Source of the DNA: Nitzschia sp. DOCU1
Lineage: Eukaryota; Bacillariophyta; Bacillariophyceae; Bacillariales; Bacillariaceae
Reading direction: 5' to 3'
Assembly (NCBI GenBank): GCA_951394045.1
Contig: OX595994.1
Coordinates: 62,001 to 126,000, forward strand
Length of the DNA: 64,000 nucleotides
In this document: one piece after another, positions 20,793-31,543 of the stretch
Layout of the letters: every line of letters starts with the position of its first letter
Numbering within the stretch: position 1 is the stretch's first letter
The notes under the pieces: generated by a model
The model's input: the letters and a program-made list of their open reading frames with translations, nothing else
The model's database searches: none
Told to the model about the DNA's origin: nothing
Position numbers and translations under genes: made by a program

Positions 20793-22172
20793 CTACTCTT
20801 TCAGTTTGGGCCTCCAAGACTCTGGTAATCCCAAAAATGCCATTTGATTGGAAACATTGCGAAGGAAGTGTTGAGGATTGTTCAATTCGCCTCGTTCCAA
20901 TTTCTGGATCACACGAAAGGCAATTTCACTCACTGACAAGACCGGAGGACTTTTCGGCACACCATCTCCCAAGGATTTCACAAGACGCTGAATGTAGACT
21001 GTAGAAAGGCCTCCTGTCGACTCGTTTTCGCCAGTCAAAGTCTCTACCAACTCCATCTCATATTCGCCGTATGGAAGACCCGGGTCGTCTTCCACAGGCT
21101 CCATCGTTCCACCCGTGGGCAATTGATATTCTGTAGTGATCACCAAAGTACCAGGCTTGCATTGCCGGCCGACGGCTCGAGCCAAATCGATGAGAATATG
21201 ATAGGGCATGGCAGATGAGTATACAAATACAATATTGGCGTCTCCAAAGAATTCGTAGGGATCGGTAAAGGATCCGCATTTCAATTTGATTGGTGCCAAT
21301 GGTAAATGGGAGTCAGATGCTGAATGATAGAGAACAAAACTGGGTTCTTGGTCCTCGTCGTTGCTGCCTGCTGAACTTGTTGTCAAGGATAGTGGCGCCT
21401 CGTCGCTGGTATCATCCGATGTTAAGCTCGTGCTACCCTCCGCATTGTCGCCAAAGCTAGTCGACAAGTCTTTCAGCCAAGCATCATCCGTAGGATTTGT
21501 ATATTGTTGATATTGTTTCCAATAGGCAGAATCTTGGCTCGACGGCGGCGGCATAGTTTCAGTAGCAGGATTGTGTTCGTTGGAAGCCCCAGCAACTGCG
21601 TTTTCAGGCGATGCTGGGGCTGACGAGGATACCCAGCAGCAAGTCTCTAGTTTTTCTAGAGCTTGGTTATGAATGCCTTCCAGTAACTCGATTCCTCGAC
21701 ACAATTTCCACGGAAAGAGTGCCGCTGCAGTGAATACCAGTCGACCCGTTCCCGATCCTAAATCACAAAAGACCCAATCCTTAAACTTGCTGTTTCCCGT
21801 CGATGATGATGCAACCAGTAGTTCCCCCGCACGTTCCAAGACTTTTGCAAAAAAGGCAGTATCGAATTCTCCGTAGACAAATTCTTGGGGAGGTTCGTCT
21901 CCCGACGAAATAAAGGGCCAGTAACCGTCTTTGCGACTTAGCGCGATTCGTTGATCCAATCCTTGCGGGGGAAAGAGTTCGTCAATCGCTTCCAGTACGA
22001 CATGATGTTGTGTGGCTGTAGATTGTTCATGCAACGCCATACTCGAAAGCATAGATGCCGCTAGCAGGGTCTTGGATGGTGGAAGTACGGAAAAGGCCCA
22101 CGTGACGGTGACGGGGCGGAAGGAAATCCATGCAAAGAGCAACAAGAGTGAAGAAGTGAACCGAAGAATCAT
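20793..22172 (-). CDS. Plastid-targeted Dot1-like SAM methyltransferase
   Basis: 459 aa from the ATG at 22172, chosen because it puts the hydrophobic signal at the N-terminus (MILRFTSSLLLLFAWISF); another in-frame ATG at 22211 would add 13 residues. The signal ends in TWA|FSVLPPSK, the aromatic-after-cleavage pattern of diatom plastid presequences. The enzyme part has YGEFDTAFFAKVLERA, then the SAM-binding motif DLGSGTGRLVFTAAALFPW and the acidic loop GIELLEG, as in Dot1-type lysine methyltransferases. A Ser/Asp-rich insertion (about residues 195-290) separates these from NIVFVYSSAMP and PGTLVITTEYQLP. Classical Dot1 methylates histone H3K79; a plastid location implies another substrate. Two TGACGTCA palindromes lie 165-235 bp upstream. 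Confidence 0.75.
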   Translation of the reverse strand: MILRFTSSLLLLFAWISFRPVTVTWAFSVLPPSKTLLAASMLSSMALHEQSTATQHHVVLEAIDELFPPQGLDQRIALSRKDGYWPFISSGDEPPQEFVYGEFDTAFFAKVLERAGELLVASSSTGNSKFKDWVFCDLGSGTGRLVFTAAALFPWKLCRGIELLEGIHNQALEKLETCCWVSSSAPASPENAVAGASNEHNPATETMPPPSSQDSAYWKQYQQYTNPTDDAWLKDLSTSFGDNAEGSTSLTSDDTSDEAPLSLTTSSAGSNDEDQEPSFVLYHSASDSHLPLAPIKLKCGSFTDPYEFFGDANIVFVYSSAMPYHILIDLARAVGRQCKPGTLVITTEYQLPTGGTMEPVEDDPGLPYGEYEMELVETLTGENESTGGLSTVYIQRLVKSLGDGVPKSPPVLSVSEIAFRVIQKLERGELNNPQHFLRNVSNQMAFLGLPESWRPKLKE

Positions 22173-22338
22173 GATCAACGATATTGACTGGGTCTCTCTT
22201 GTGGTCTCCATAGACCACAAACTTAACTATCGTGGTGCTAAGGTGTGGAGGGTGATGGATGAAGGGCTCATCGATGCGGAGGATCATGGATGGATGTGAG
22301 GATGGAAAAACGTACTTGTGTGATTTCGTAGCTATCGG

Positions 22339-22405
22339 TGACGTCATGGACGCTTCTGGCTCCACGCGACTCCGCGGACAGCAATTCGGGAGTGTCGTGA
22401 CGTCA
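22339..22405. promoter_or_regulatory. Two TGACGTCA (CRE/bZIP) palindromes upstream of the Dot1-like gene
   Basis: Perfect 8-bp palindromes at 22339-22346 and 22398-22405, with a CCAAT (GACCAATAAAA) about 25 bp further from the gene. In Phaeodactylum, TGACGT-type elements mediate CO2/cAMP- and light-dependent control through bZIP factors. That they act here is inference. Confidence 0.45.
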
Positions 22406-23061
22406 GGTTCTCCATTGACCAATAAAATCGATTTACCACGTCGTCATTAACGACTGACTCGACCGTAGCGCCTTGGCGCTACGAACTCTCGAGTGTCCCT
22501 AGCTACTGTAGCTCCAGCGAGAGAGCTAGAGGCCGATGGCCCTACTGTACGATACGAGTAGCAGCTCGTTCAGCTATATACTCAACGAAGTAACTCTACT
22601 ATACGTCTCTATTAGTGGGGAGTTTGCGAAATAGTGAAGGGTGTCGAAGCTTTACGTTAGACAGTGGAACTACAACAAAGCAACATCAAGGCGAGTGATA
22701 TCGAAATTTCGTTTACTAGACAAGATTATCTAGCCTTTTCGATTAGATTAGCCATGCTCCACGGTCGTTTGGTGCCTCTGATGATACCCCTCACAAGCAA
22801 GGTTATACACCCAGAGCCTCAAACAATGATTCCGTGTTGGGGGGTCTATCAGCGAGTACCCAGACGAGCATCAAAAGCAACAGGAAGAAATGGTTTAGAG
22901 GCCGTTCATGCAACAACTCACCCACCAAACGTTTCACCTTTTTGCACTTGTCATCATTGGCAATAATGGTAATGGACAAGGCATTATATTATATGTAGTA
23001 GCACCTCATGAGCTGCCGACCCCATGCGCAAGTTTGTGTACAGTCGTTCTGTACAATACTA
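22406..23061. other. Intergenic region, no supported gene
   Basis: About 650 bp between the Dot1-like promoter and the 3' end of the TPR-like gene. It has short CTAG/CTACT-rich segments (22490-22600). No coding frame with recognisable content. Confidence 0.4.
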
Positions 23062-24019
23062 CTAGGCCGCTGGCGCACTCTCATTCCTGGTCAATACCAT
23101 CAAATTGAGCAAGATTTCATGATCCATAACCTTTGACGGTTCTAGATCTGTAGCTGCAATAGCATAGGACGGAATCGACGCCAAGAGTTCCGTCAAGAGT
23201 TGCAGCGCCGCACGGTACTCGGGATGCATGGCAAACTCCTGATAAATGGATATCTGGTTGTTGTGACTGCTTAACAATAGACGCAGAATATCACCCAGAG
23301 AAGTCAAGGCGGGTATTGTCAATTGCGCTGTCAGATAAAACCGATGGGCTTCCTGAAGCAGCGGGTGGCCGCGTTCGCCCATTGTCAGGGCTAGAGTGTG
23401 ATGAATGACACCAAGACTGGAATTAAAACAAAAGGTTGAGAGTCAAGAACGTTGCAACTCTGCCGAAGGATGCATGTTGTACTTACTTGTGCATCACAGC
23501 CCAACGAGTAGCGCAATCGCATTGCAAGTGGTGGGGGCGTCGCTCTTCACCATAGGGGTTACATCTGACCTTTACAACACCAAGGGACAAGAAAGCAAGC
23601 CGAGAATCGTGAGTGGGTTTATGTTGGCAGGATGGGAAAGACGGATGGGTCCAGGCCTTATTGGACTGATTTTGAGCACCATTGCCATCCTCGTCCATGG
23701 AGGAATCATCAAGATCCTGCAGTTTCGGTTTGCAGTCCACCCATTCGTAGCCAATGACTTGGCACTGTTTACCTTCGCAAAGTAAATCGCGAGCAGCATT
23801 CATGCTATGATCGCGGAGTACGCTTGTAGGCGCAAACATCGTGTGGAGGCTTCCTGTGGTATTCAACAAGCGGCACTGGCAACTGGCCTTACGCTCTTGT
23901 TCATCATCTAAACAAGCCAAGGCATAATGGCATGTGTCAAAGGCATCCCAGAGAGAGCCTCTTTCTAACAGGGACACTGCGTGGTTATTCAGGCCGATTG
24001 CTTCAAATTGGTTCGACAT
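23062..24019 (-). CDS. TPR-like helical protein, two exons
   Basis: Exons 24019-23487 and 23416-23062 (70-bp intron, GTAAGT...CCAG, joining VMH-N-LGVIHH), 295 aa. The first helical pair NNHAVSLLERGSLWDAFDTCHYAL has TPR spacing (Asn..Ala..Leu..Gly..Ala). The region across the splice site continues in the same style (VMHNLGVIHHTLALTMGERG, LLQEAHRFYLTAQ). A Cys/Asp-rich linker (about residues 60-150) separates them. No signal peptide or membrane helix. Similar TPR-like proteins beginning with Asn-Asn-x-Ala are common in diatoms, and their partners are unknown. A CTACCGGTAG palindrome lies 15 bp in front of the start codon, inside the likely 5' UTR. Confidence 0.65.
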
Positions 24020-25356
24020 GGTGATCAATATGGCTACCGGTAGGTAATAGATCAATCGATAGAGGATGAAATTGTGGTGTGAAACTATCGTCGTCGTCGA
24101 CAGCTTGCAAGAAAAGAAAGAAGGGTGAGCGAGAACAACACGGCATCAGCACGGAAAACCACGTGTGGATACCACGTCGTTGAAGCGGCTTTTGTGCAAC
24201 TCCCACTCATGTGGGACCATAAACAGTGCTTTGCGAGAGTCTATTTGAGTGAATTGCATTGCTCGAGCCAACTTCAACATCAATGGCTATACAAAAAATG
24301 ACTTGTACTTGAGCTGACAGCTGATCATTAAGGAACTTTCACTTAACTTGTCCCTGTTGACTGGATTTATTGTGAAGTGCTACTGAGAACTTCAAGTCAA
24401 TTGTTATTGCTGCCAAAATGACACTTGAAGTGCATGCAGACGCAGGCTATTAAACCGTAGCTTTTAAAACTACCGTACTACCGGTAGCGCGAACCCTCCC
24501 TCCCCCCAACTGACAATTCTCGGATTGCAGGGCACTGTCGATTGGATTCACAACCTTGCCGACAGAAATGCACGTCTGCATCAACGTTCGGTGCAATTCA
24601 TCGGCATAGTATCAAAGTCCTAAAGTGGTCGCCGGGCGAACCGGTAGTAGTGCCACTCGAGGTTCTCAGCCTACCGGAAGTTACAAAAATAACACGCGGT
24701 GCCAGCCAGGGAAAAGAAGATCCACCCCCCGCTACTCTTGAGAGCACAACCAAGACCTCTAATAATTGCAATCGGGTTCCTTAACCTACTACGACATGAA
24801 GCAACAATCACCGAAAGTATGCGACAGGCTTTGTTTCTTGTTTCTTCGTGGGCTCCTTTTGCGGCAGCAGCATTGCGTTTGTGGTGGTTGTTGCTCTCGA
24901 TGCTCATGCTATCAATTATCGGCATTGAGTACAATGGTATTTGAAGTAGGCGGTTGAGTCTCAATGGCCGCAACTAGAGTGGCCTACGAAGGTCGTCAAC
25001 GTATTCGACTTGAGTTGCTGCCACTCAAGGACAAACAGGCAGATTTCCCCTACTGTCATGTTCTGACTGTTTTCCAAATCTCGTTGAGGCGACGGTGGAA
25101 ATGGCTTTAGTTAACAATGTGGTTATTGAAACCTCTCGTGTGACAGTGTCGTCAATCTTGGCGATTACGGAGTCGAGGAAGCAAGCCCTTTTCATTGAGA
25201 CGTAATTACGCGCCAACAAGCTTATCCCTCGATACTGTTGCTGTGTCCCCTTACTGACAAGCATCAGGCATTGCATCTGTTTGCAGGCATGAGCCAGAAA
25301 AGCCCTGGCAACGATGCAAACGGATCGGATATTAGATTGGCGTTGGTGTCATACTC
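24020..25356. other. Intergenic region, no supported gene
   Basis: 1.3 kb. It includes two CTACCGGTAG palindromes (24034-24043 next to the TPR-like gene, 24478-24487) and a related ACCGGTAGTAG near 24640. Frames on both strands are short and unlike proteins. Confidence 0.4.
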
Positions 25357-25725
25357 ATGATATTGAAACACAAGGAGCTACTCGCCGATCTGAACCTGCG
25401 AGTCGCAGTCAAAACGACGGGCCGAGGTCGGTTTCTGGCAGTGCCAGTGAACCGGGTAGCGGGTCTCGTTCTGCAAGTGACAGTGCCTCGGCTTCTGGTA
25501 GTGCATCTTTGCACCAATCACAACAACCAACAAGAGGCAGCTACTAGCAGCGGTGGCAATGGCTACAGTAGTACCGAGGAGGATAACAATACAGCCACGG
25601 AAAAATGGACGATGCTCTGGAAGACTTTGACGACGACAATTCAAGAACGATACTCGTCGTCTGCGGGGGGTGGTCTTCTTCTTCTGGGCATTGCATCACT
25701 TCTTTGGACGTTGCGTCGTCTCTAA
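25357..25725 (+). CDS. Possible tail-anchored small protein, frame uncertain
   Basis: An ATG-started 122-aa frame whose C-terminal half looks real: a Ser/Gly/Glu linker (SSGGNGYSSTEEDNN), then WTMLWKTLTTTIQERY, and a terminal hydrophobic helix with a basic end (GGGLLLLGIASLLWTLRRL), the layout of a tail-anchored membrane protein. The N-terminal half reads better in another frame (from about 25314), as a Ser-rich segment with GSGSRSASDSASASGSAS. A one-base frameshift near 25540 would join the two. It may be a small gene with a sequence error, a decayed gene, or chance. Confidence 0.25.
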   Translation: MILKHKELLADLNLRVAVKTTGRGRFLAVPVNRVAGLVLQVTVPRLLVVHLCTNHNNQQEAATSSGGNGYSSTEEDNNTATEKWTMLWKTLTTTIQERYSSSAGGGLLLLGIASLLWTLRRL

Positions 25726-26485
25726 TGAAAGAACCACCACAAGAACGCCACGACTGCCGTCCTGCAAAGTAGGCTCGCAGGCAGGCTACCGCTATCATGA
25801 TTTGCATACAACTTGTTATAAACTCTACTAGAGAAGACGACAATCAAATACGGGAAGAAAGGATATGAATGAATGCTTCGTATGGCGACTTGCCAGTAGG
25901 TACCCAAGAAAATGTTGTCAGCAACACAGCTTGATCTTTCAATTTGTCGGACATTTTGCTTCACATGTTGTGTGTTTCACCCAGCAAGCTATTTTGACCG
26001 ACCTTGCGAATGTCTAGATGCGTTGAGCGTTTGAGACGCAAGCGGCCCTACGAATCGTTGTTCTGGAGCGCTATTGCGATTACACGAGACGGCTACCGGC
26101 ATTGCTAACGTAGTCGAAGAAACCCCAACAGGGAGGTCGAAGACTTGATTACGAGGACAGAAACGACCCAGTATCCGATCTGGGTCACGACGGGAAGGTT
26201 TTATCGATCGTTGACAAGAAGTGGCGTTGATTGGAGGTGATCCGAATCAAAGCTACTTTGTTGCCCGGCTCCGTTGTTGGAAAGTTGAGTCCTCCTCTCT
26301 TTGCTTTTCAGGCTGGTTGTGGTATAGGTGAATCTGTTGACTATGTCTCGACTTTCGTAATGGTACGCGTTGCCGTGTCTAGTAGATTGCACTGTCCGGC
26401 GACAGCGCCGTTTGTCATATTTTCTCTCCCGCGGTGCTCCTCGTTACCTTGTTCGCTCCCCCTTTTGCAGGCATTACAAAAATCT
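25726..26485. other. Intergenic region, no supported gene
   Basis: 760 bp with no recognisable coding frame, repeat or RNA. Confidence 0.35.
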
Positions 26486-28018
26486 TCAGGAGCAATGATC
26501 CGCATGATGTCGGCCCGATTCCAATGCTCCCCGCACAATAAATGAGCCGCACAGCACTCGACCGGTTTGTGTGTCCGGTATTAAAAACGTCATACACTGC
26601 GTTCGTCGCGTAGAGTTACGAGTCGTTGTGCTGTTCACGTGGGCGGGAGAGGATTGGAATTGGGGGCAGTGGGCCGTCGAGTGAAGTGGATTGTTGTCTC
26701 TAGGCGGATCTACTTCCCGTATGTGGGTAGAGGGAGCTGTCCTCCAGGCAGAAAGGATGTGACCGACCCCCATCAAAATCGATTGTGTATCCTTTTGGGC
26801 CTTGGAAAACAACTCTTCGTGGGCATAATACCCACTGCTCATCAAGGCGATCCTTTGCTTCGTCTTTGACCCTAGCGGTATCCAAGGCTCCAGCCGAAAC
26901 GACTGCTCGACACTGTCAGTCGTCGTTTCATCCTTGTTTACTAATAATTGTCCCACGGCACTGAGATTGGCCGCAACAGGAACTTGCCAAAATTGCACTC
27001 GAATGTCTGCAATTTGAGGTAAGAACTTTACTTTTGGTAAGGTGGTACTGCTGGAAGTTGCGCCTGGGTGTCTAGCCAATGTTGTTGGAGGCGAGCCGCA
27101 TGTTCGAGTGCCTTGGTCTGAGAGGGATACCGCTCGTCGTCTACTTGATACAAGGACCGTTGTGTGTCATCCAAATTCAGAGTTTCGACTTTGAGGCACT
27201 GCATCAATACGTCTTGTTTGGCTAGTTCCCGAGTCGAAAAGGATTCGGCCGTCGCAACTACTTGGTAGAGAGTCGTCTCTTCGCCGTCCATTTTGTATGT
27301 GGTTTCGATAATTTTGGTCTTGTCGCTGTCGTCATCGTGTCGAGTAGGAGTTGGAGCATCGTCGTATGCTTCGGAAGCATCTTGGTTCGATAAAACAGAG
27401 AATTATCTTGTAATTGATAGCCCGGCGGAAGGTTCTCGTCCAGAGTGCCGCTGAGAGGAATACGAACCATCTCCTCAAGTTGTTCCAAGAGTTGAGGATG
27501 TGAAATTTGAATCGTCAGCTTGCCATTATTCAATTCCAGTCGTTTGCCTACATTTCGACGGCCTTCTCGGCGTTGAAAGTGAGCATTGTCTACGGGTGCC
27601 CCGCTTTTGTTCATAGTGATGTTTGGTCATGAGCTGCCCCGCCTCATTGGCAATCACGGCATTTTGAAACTTTTTAATATCATGGAGTAGTTGCTTCGTC
27701 GTGGCAAGGAGCTGCGTAAAAGTTTGCATCCTCACAGTGTTGTTTTTGGCGGAGGACTGAATGTTGAGGATGTATGCATGTCTGTTGGTTTTCCTCCAGT
27801 TCTCGCCATGCCTCTAGTAATACGATGAAGCATGCGGGTGGCCACGGCGCTCGTGTTATATTCATGAGTAGAAAAATGGCCGTCACGATGATAATGCGCA
27901 CCACCAACGAAACGTAGTAGTCAGCATTGTTGTGGATGGCAAGACTTTTGGAACTATAGAGAAGGAGAGCGTTTTCTTCTAGACTTGCTGTTGTAGGATC
28001 CTCCCTTGAGTCGTCCAA
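26486..28018 (-). pseudogene. Multiply frameshifted gene with N-terminal membrane helix
   Basis: Five successive minus-strand frames look protein-like and follow each other with overlaps of tens of bases. They are: a segment with a transmembrane helix (YYVSLVVRIIIVTAIFLLMN, about 27860-27920); a helical stretch (TFTQLLATTKQLLHDIKKFQ); a segment with KLTIQISHPQLLEQLEEMV; one with ETTLYQVVATAESFSTREL, then KVETLNLDDTQRSLYQVDD; and a last with FLPQIADIRVQFWQVPVAANL. Each junction needs a one-base indel (near 27770, 27615, 27385 and 27035) and none shows splice signals of workable length. There is no ATG before the helix: a stop codon (TAA) lies directly upstream of the first frame. Either a decaying gene or a poorly sequenced stretch. 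Family not recognised. Confidence 0.4.
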
Positions 28019-28022
28019 TTAA

Positions 28023-28310
28023 CTATTTGAACTTTAGGACTTCAATTTCAAAAATCAACTCTGAGTTGGGCATGATCCCCCACGCTGGAAATCCCCCTGG
28101 TCCATAGGCATAATCGGGAATACAATGAATCTTGGCGCACTCTCGTAACGACACGTCAATCACGGATTCATCCCATCCCTTGATGACTTGGCCCATGCCC
28201 TGACAAAGTTGAAGACTGTCGTCGCTTGGCTCGTTGCTTTGTTCAGAACCGTCTTGGCCGTTGAAGATCGGCGAGAAATACAAGGGGCCCACGTCTTCCA
28301 TGTCAACCAT
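28023..28310 (-). pseudogene. FKBP-type peptidyl-prolyl isomerase, C-terminal half only
   Basis: The last ~60 residues are clearly FKBP: GMGQVIKGWDESV, CAKIHCIPDYAYGPGGFP, AWGIMPNSELIFEIEVLKFK, with the Ile-Lys-Gly-Trp and Tyr-Ala-Tyr-Gly motifs of the active site and the GFPAWGI form seen in plant-type FKBP12. The N-terminal half, which should carry the HYxG and FDSS-like motifs, is missing in this frame; two stop codons lie about 30 codons upstream of the ATG. Another frame upstream has VADGWLTW, weakly reminiscent of the expected segment. A broken gene, or one with an exon I could not place. It ends 5 bp before the next decayed gene on the same strand. Confidence 0.6.
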
Positions 28311-29092
28311 CCATCGGCTACCGCTTTGACCGACGAGTTATCATTTGAGCGGTCCTTCCTCAGGGCTAGCTTCGTCGATTGCAAAGTGAGCAGGGATCGT
28401 AATGAAGGAATCATAGCTCCATTTGTGCCTATTTCATTTTCTGTAGAAAATAAAGAAGATCTGTCAACCGACGGGTTCCAGTCGACGAAGACCGGATGGA
28501 TGATGATGGCTGGGTTGCGTTGGTTGTTGGCACTCGATGAGCGTCATTCTGACTGAACTGGGAGGATCGCCATGCTCGAAAACTCCTTCATAATAGCCGG
28601 CAGAACGTACGCAACTTTTGATTGGGAGTTGTCGACATAGGCGAATTGGCCAAGCTCGCTCCGATTGGGTCAGCCGACCCTCTTCGATGAATGACGTACT
28701 CGTCGGCCTCCTTCGCTGGTGGTTGATATGAGAGGGGTTATTTACTTCTTGCCCTCGCCCGTCAAAGATAAATTTTAACACATAGTAAATCACCATTCAT
28801 GCAATTAGATCAATTTTTGCACTGGGGGCCAGACGCTTTCTAAGTTATAATTCCTTAGCTTTGCGAACGAAAACGTCATCGCTTCCGATTTAACAAAATT
28901 TTCCCGCCCCAAAATCGCTTTGGATTGGATGCCGATCGTCACACCCATCACCTTTTTGGGAACAACCTTCCAAATGGCGGGAGACATCACATCAACCTGC
29001 TGCTCCTTCATGCCGACACCACCCATCACAAAAAAAGATTCTATTTCGCATTCCGATCTGACGCTCTATCACTAGAATTCTAATCGTCTGCC
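28311..29092. other. Region upstream of the FKBP fragment and promoter of the 29.1-kb gene
   Basis: 782 bp. Several minus-strand frames occur (one of 73 aa starting at an ATG at 29026), but none has FKBP or other recognisable content. Missing FKBP exons, if any, should be here. Confidence 0.3.
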
Positions 29093-29965
29093 ATGAAGAT
29101 CTCTAAGCTCGTTCTCGCGTTGTGCATCCTGCAGCCAGCGGCTGCTTTCTTGGTGCAAGGCCCCAAGACTGCCGACATGACGGCCTTGAGGTCCTCCGCT
29201 TATTTCCAAGACGGAGTCCCCATCGACGCCAACGTCCGCCGCCCTGGGCCGGATCAATACTCTGCTGGTCCGCTGAGCAAGGCTAGAATCCCGAGCTCAA
29301 AGAATATCTGGCGAGAAGAAAGCACTACTCTCATCCAAGGTAACACACTCCGGACATGGCCTCTCAATAACCCCATGATCGATTTGGTACAGATTTCAAT
29401 GGCGACGGAAGGACGTCCTCTTAACGCTAATGTCGAGCTTTGGCAAGGCCCCGACTACACCCCCATGACCATGAAGGTCTATATCGAAGACGGAAACCTT
29501 CGTCCTCTGAACGCCGTCATCCTCACTCCAATGGCGAGTAACACCATCGCCATCTACAACACGGGAAATCTCGAATTCCCGTTTTTCGCCGCGGTCGAAG
29601 AGAAGCTAGATCCCGGTATTGCCGCTGCTTCAAACAACCCTTACGACTGGTCAAGCCCTGTGACCGTGCAGGGTGGGGCCCTGAAGACCTTCCCTTTTGA
29701 CCCCGCCGTCCAGAGTGTTCAAGTCATGCTGAACACTGACGGCAGAAACCTCAAGGCACGCATCGAACTCATGCAAGGGCCGAACAACGACAAGCAAATT
29801 GTCGAATTCTACTCTTCAGATGGAATGAAACGCCCTATCTATGTGGTCATTGAGACCCCGGGGACTGGAAATGTGGTTCGAGTCATCAACCAAAATCCCG
29901 TCGAATTCCCATTCACGGCGTACGTCGGGCCTTATGAAGTCGATGCCAGCATGGGAGGCGAATAA
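29093..29965 (+). CDS. Plastid-targeted protein with two tandem beta-type repeats
   Basis: 290 aa, intronless. The signal peptide KLVLALCILQPAAA ends at AAA|FLVQG, the aromatic-after-cleavage motif of diatom plastid precursors, followed by a short transit-like segment. The mature protein has two ~100-residue repeats. Repeat 1: GNTLRTWPLNNPMIDLVQIS, MATEGRPLNANVELWQGPDY, RPLNAVILTP, NLEFPFFAAVEE. Repeat 2: GGALKTFPFDPAVQSVQVML, NTDGRNLKARIELMQGPNN, RPIYVVIETPG, PVEFPFTAYVG. The shared features are L.T.PF, TDGR.L.A.IEL.QGP, and a closing EFPF. This is a conserved family in diatoms whose function I do not know; the alternating hydrophobic pattern suggests beta-sandwich units in the plastid. Confidence 0.75.
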   Translation: MKISKLVLALCILQPAAAFLVQGPKTADMTALRSSAYFQDGVPIDANVRRPGPDQYSAGPLSKARIPSSKNIWREESTTLIQGNTLRTWPLNNPMIDLVQISMATEGRPLNANVELWQGPDYTPMTMKVYIEDGNLRPLNAVILTPMASNTIAIYNTGNLEFPFFAAVEEKLDPGIAAASNNPYDWSSPVTVQGGALKTFPFDPAVQSVQVMLNTDGRNLKARIELMQGPNNDKQIVEFYSSDGMKRPIYVVIETPGTGNVVRVINQNPVEFPFTAYVGPYEVDASMGGE

Positions 29966-31543
29966 TAAAAATCGGGAAGATCGTCTCTACAACAAAGACA
30001 CGCGCACTATATACAGCTTATACCACCTTCATCAGCATCTTTGAGAGTGGGGCTACTCACCTTGATAGCATAAACGTAGTAAAGGCTAAAAAACTACTGC
30101 CGGCACTTGTGTCACGACCAGGAACATTCAAGTCCCGGCGAAAACATCCATAAGGAAGTAGCGTAGTACGCTGACCCAATCCAAATACATCCTACTCTGG
30201 TGGTCTTTGGAGGCAATTTATCGTACTGCGCGTCTGCTAGCTGCTTACTAATGAAACATGGTGGCCACCAGTCGATAAGAGCAAACGACCGGTAGGCCGT
30301 TGGCTTCTGGTGGTCCGCTACCAGTCTCGTACAAATTCTTGAGAGCGAGGTGTCTCTTGAGAGCGAGGGGGGTCTACGGATAGTAGAGCTTCTCAGTGAT
30401 GCGTCGAAAACATACGCATGGGACTATAGCTATTCTCGAACTACTCGTCTAAAAATTCTCGACCCACGTCATGATCCCGTTGTAGCGTGGAGCCTTCAAC
30501 GTCTTTGCTTTCCAGAAAGGCGTAAGTAATCATAGTAGAACTACTACTGTCTGAACAGCAATTTCCTTGTCCAAAATATCCAGAACCACTTCCCAATCTT
30601 GCATTCGGTCGCTGAAATTTCCCGTAGTAGGCTGATTCTCGCTGTTGTCATGGTGATGATGGCCAGCAAGATGGGGAAAGAGCAAAGAGCTTAGCGCAAG
30701 GGCCTGAAATATGTCCTCTACCGTCACTAGCTAGCGGTCAAGGAAGCGGTACTCTTCTAAGGAATCCCAGTACTAGCTGCGCGGGTTCTTTCGTCGTAGT
30801 AGTACTTCGTTCTCAAAGACCAAAATGACGAGCGGCGAGATCTTGTGGAAGGCTTTTAATGTAATCATCTTTTGCCTTTGCCTGCTGCTCATGGACAAGA
30901 CAAAGGCAAGCCCAGCAGGGCAATCATTGGGGAGAGGCTCAACATGAATAGGATGTCTTTAGACTTTTTCGTACGCCAAGTCTCGTGAGGATGCAAGAAG
31001 AAGAATAGCTCACTCCTCCACCAATAGATGGGGAAAGAATGTAGTTCTGTGTTGGACAATCAACCATCAAACACGACGCATCACGATGAAGCTCGGCGGT
31101 GCTTTGCAGTCAGTCGTCCACTGTGGGGTCCTTTTTTGCATGTGACTCTTGAAGAGGTGCGCTCTAGAGACGCGCCTCTAGCTAGACTTCGTCCCTTATA
31201 GTTTTTCGGAGTCAAAGGCCCGTGACACGTATTGGCGCGCCGAGAAGGCCGCCGCGCGCTGTATGAAACCTTATTTGCAGTGTGCATGTGAGAATGGCTT
31301 GTATCCATTCATTAATGATCTATAAAATGGCACGCGCTCAACGCACCTAATTTGAGGTGCGCTCAACGTGTCCTTGCCCAAAAATTGGTCAACCGCTCAC
31401 AAAATGGGTAACCTTCTCGCCACGGCTCGAAGTATCACCTGCATTGACTTGAAACTACCGCTGGAAAGTAGCAGCAGCAACTGACTTATTACGAAGTTGT
31501 TTTCCATTGAAAGGACGAACGACTCTGTCAAGAAGAATAGACG
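29966..31543. other. Intergenic region, no supported gene
   Basis: 1.6 kb. There is a near-duplicated TTGAGAGCGAGG (about 30340-30370) and a GCGCTCAACG direct repeat close to 31331-31366 upstream of the next gene. No coding frame with recognisable content. Confidence 0.4.
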
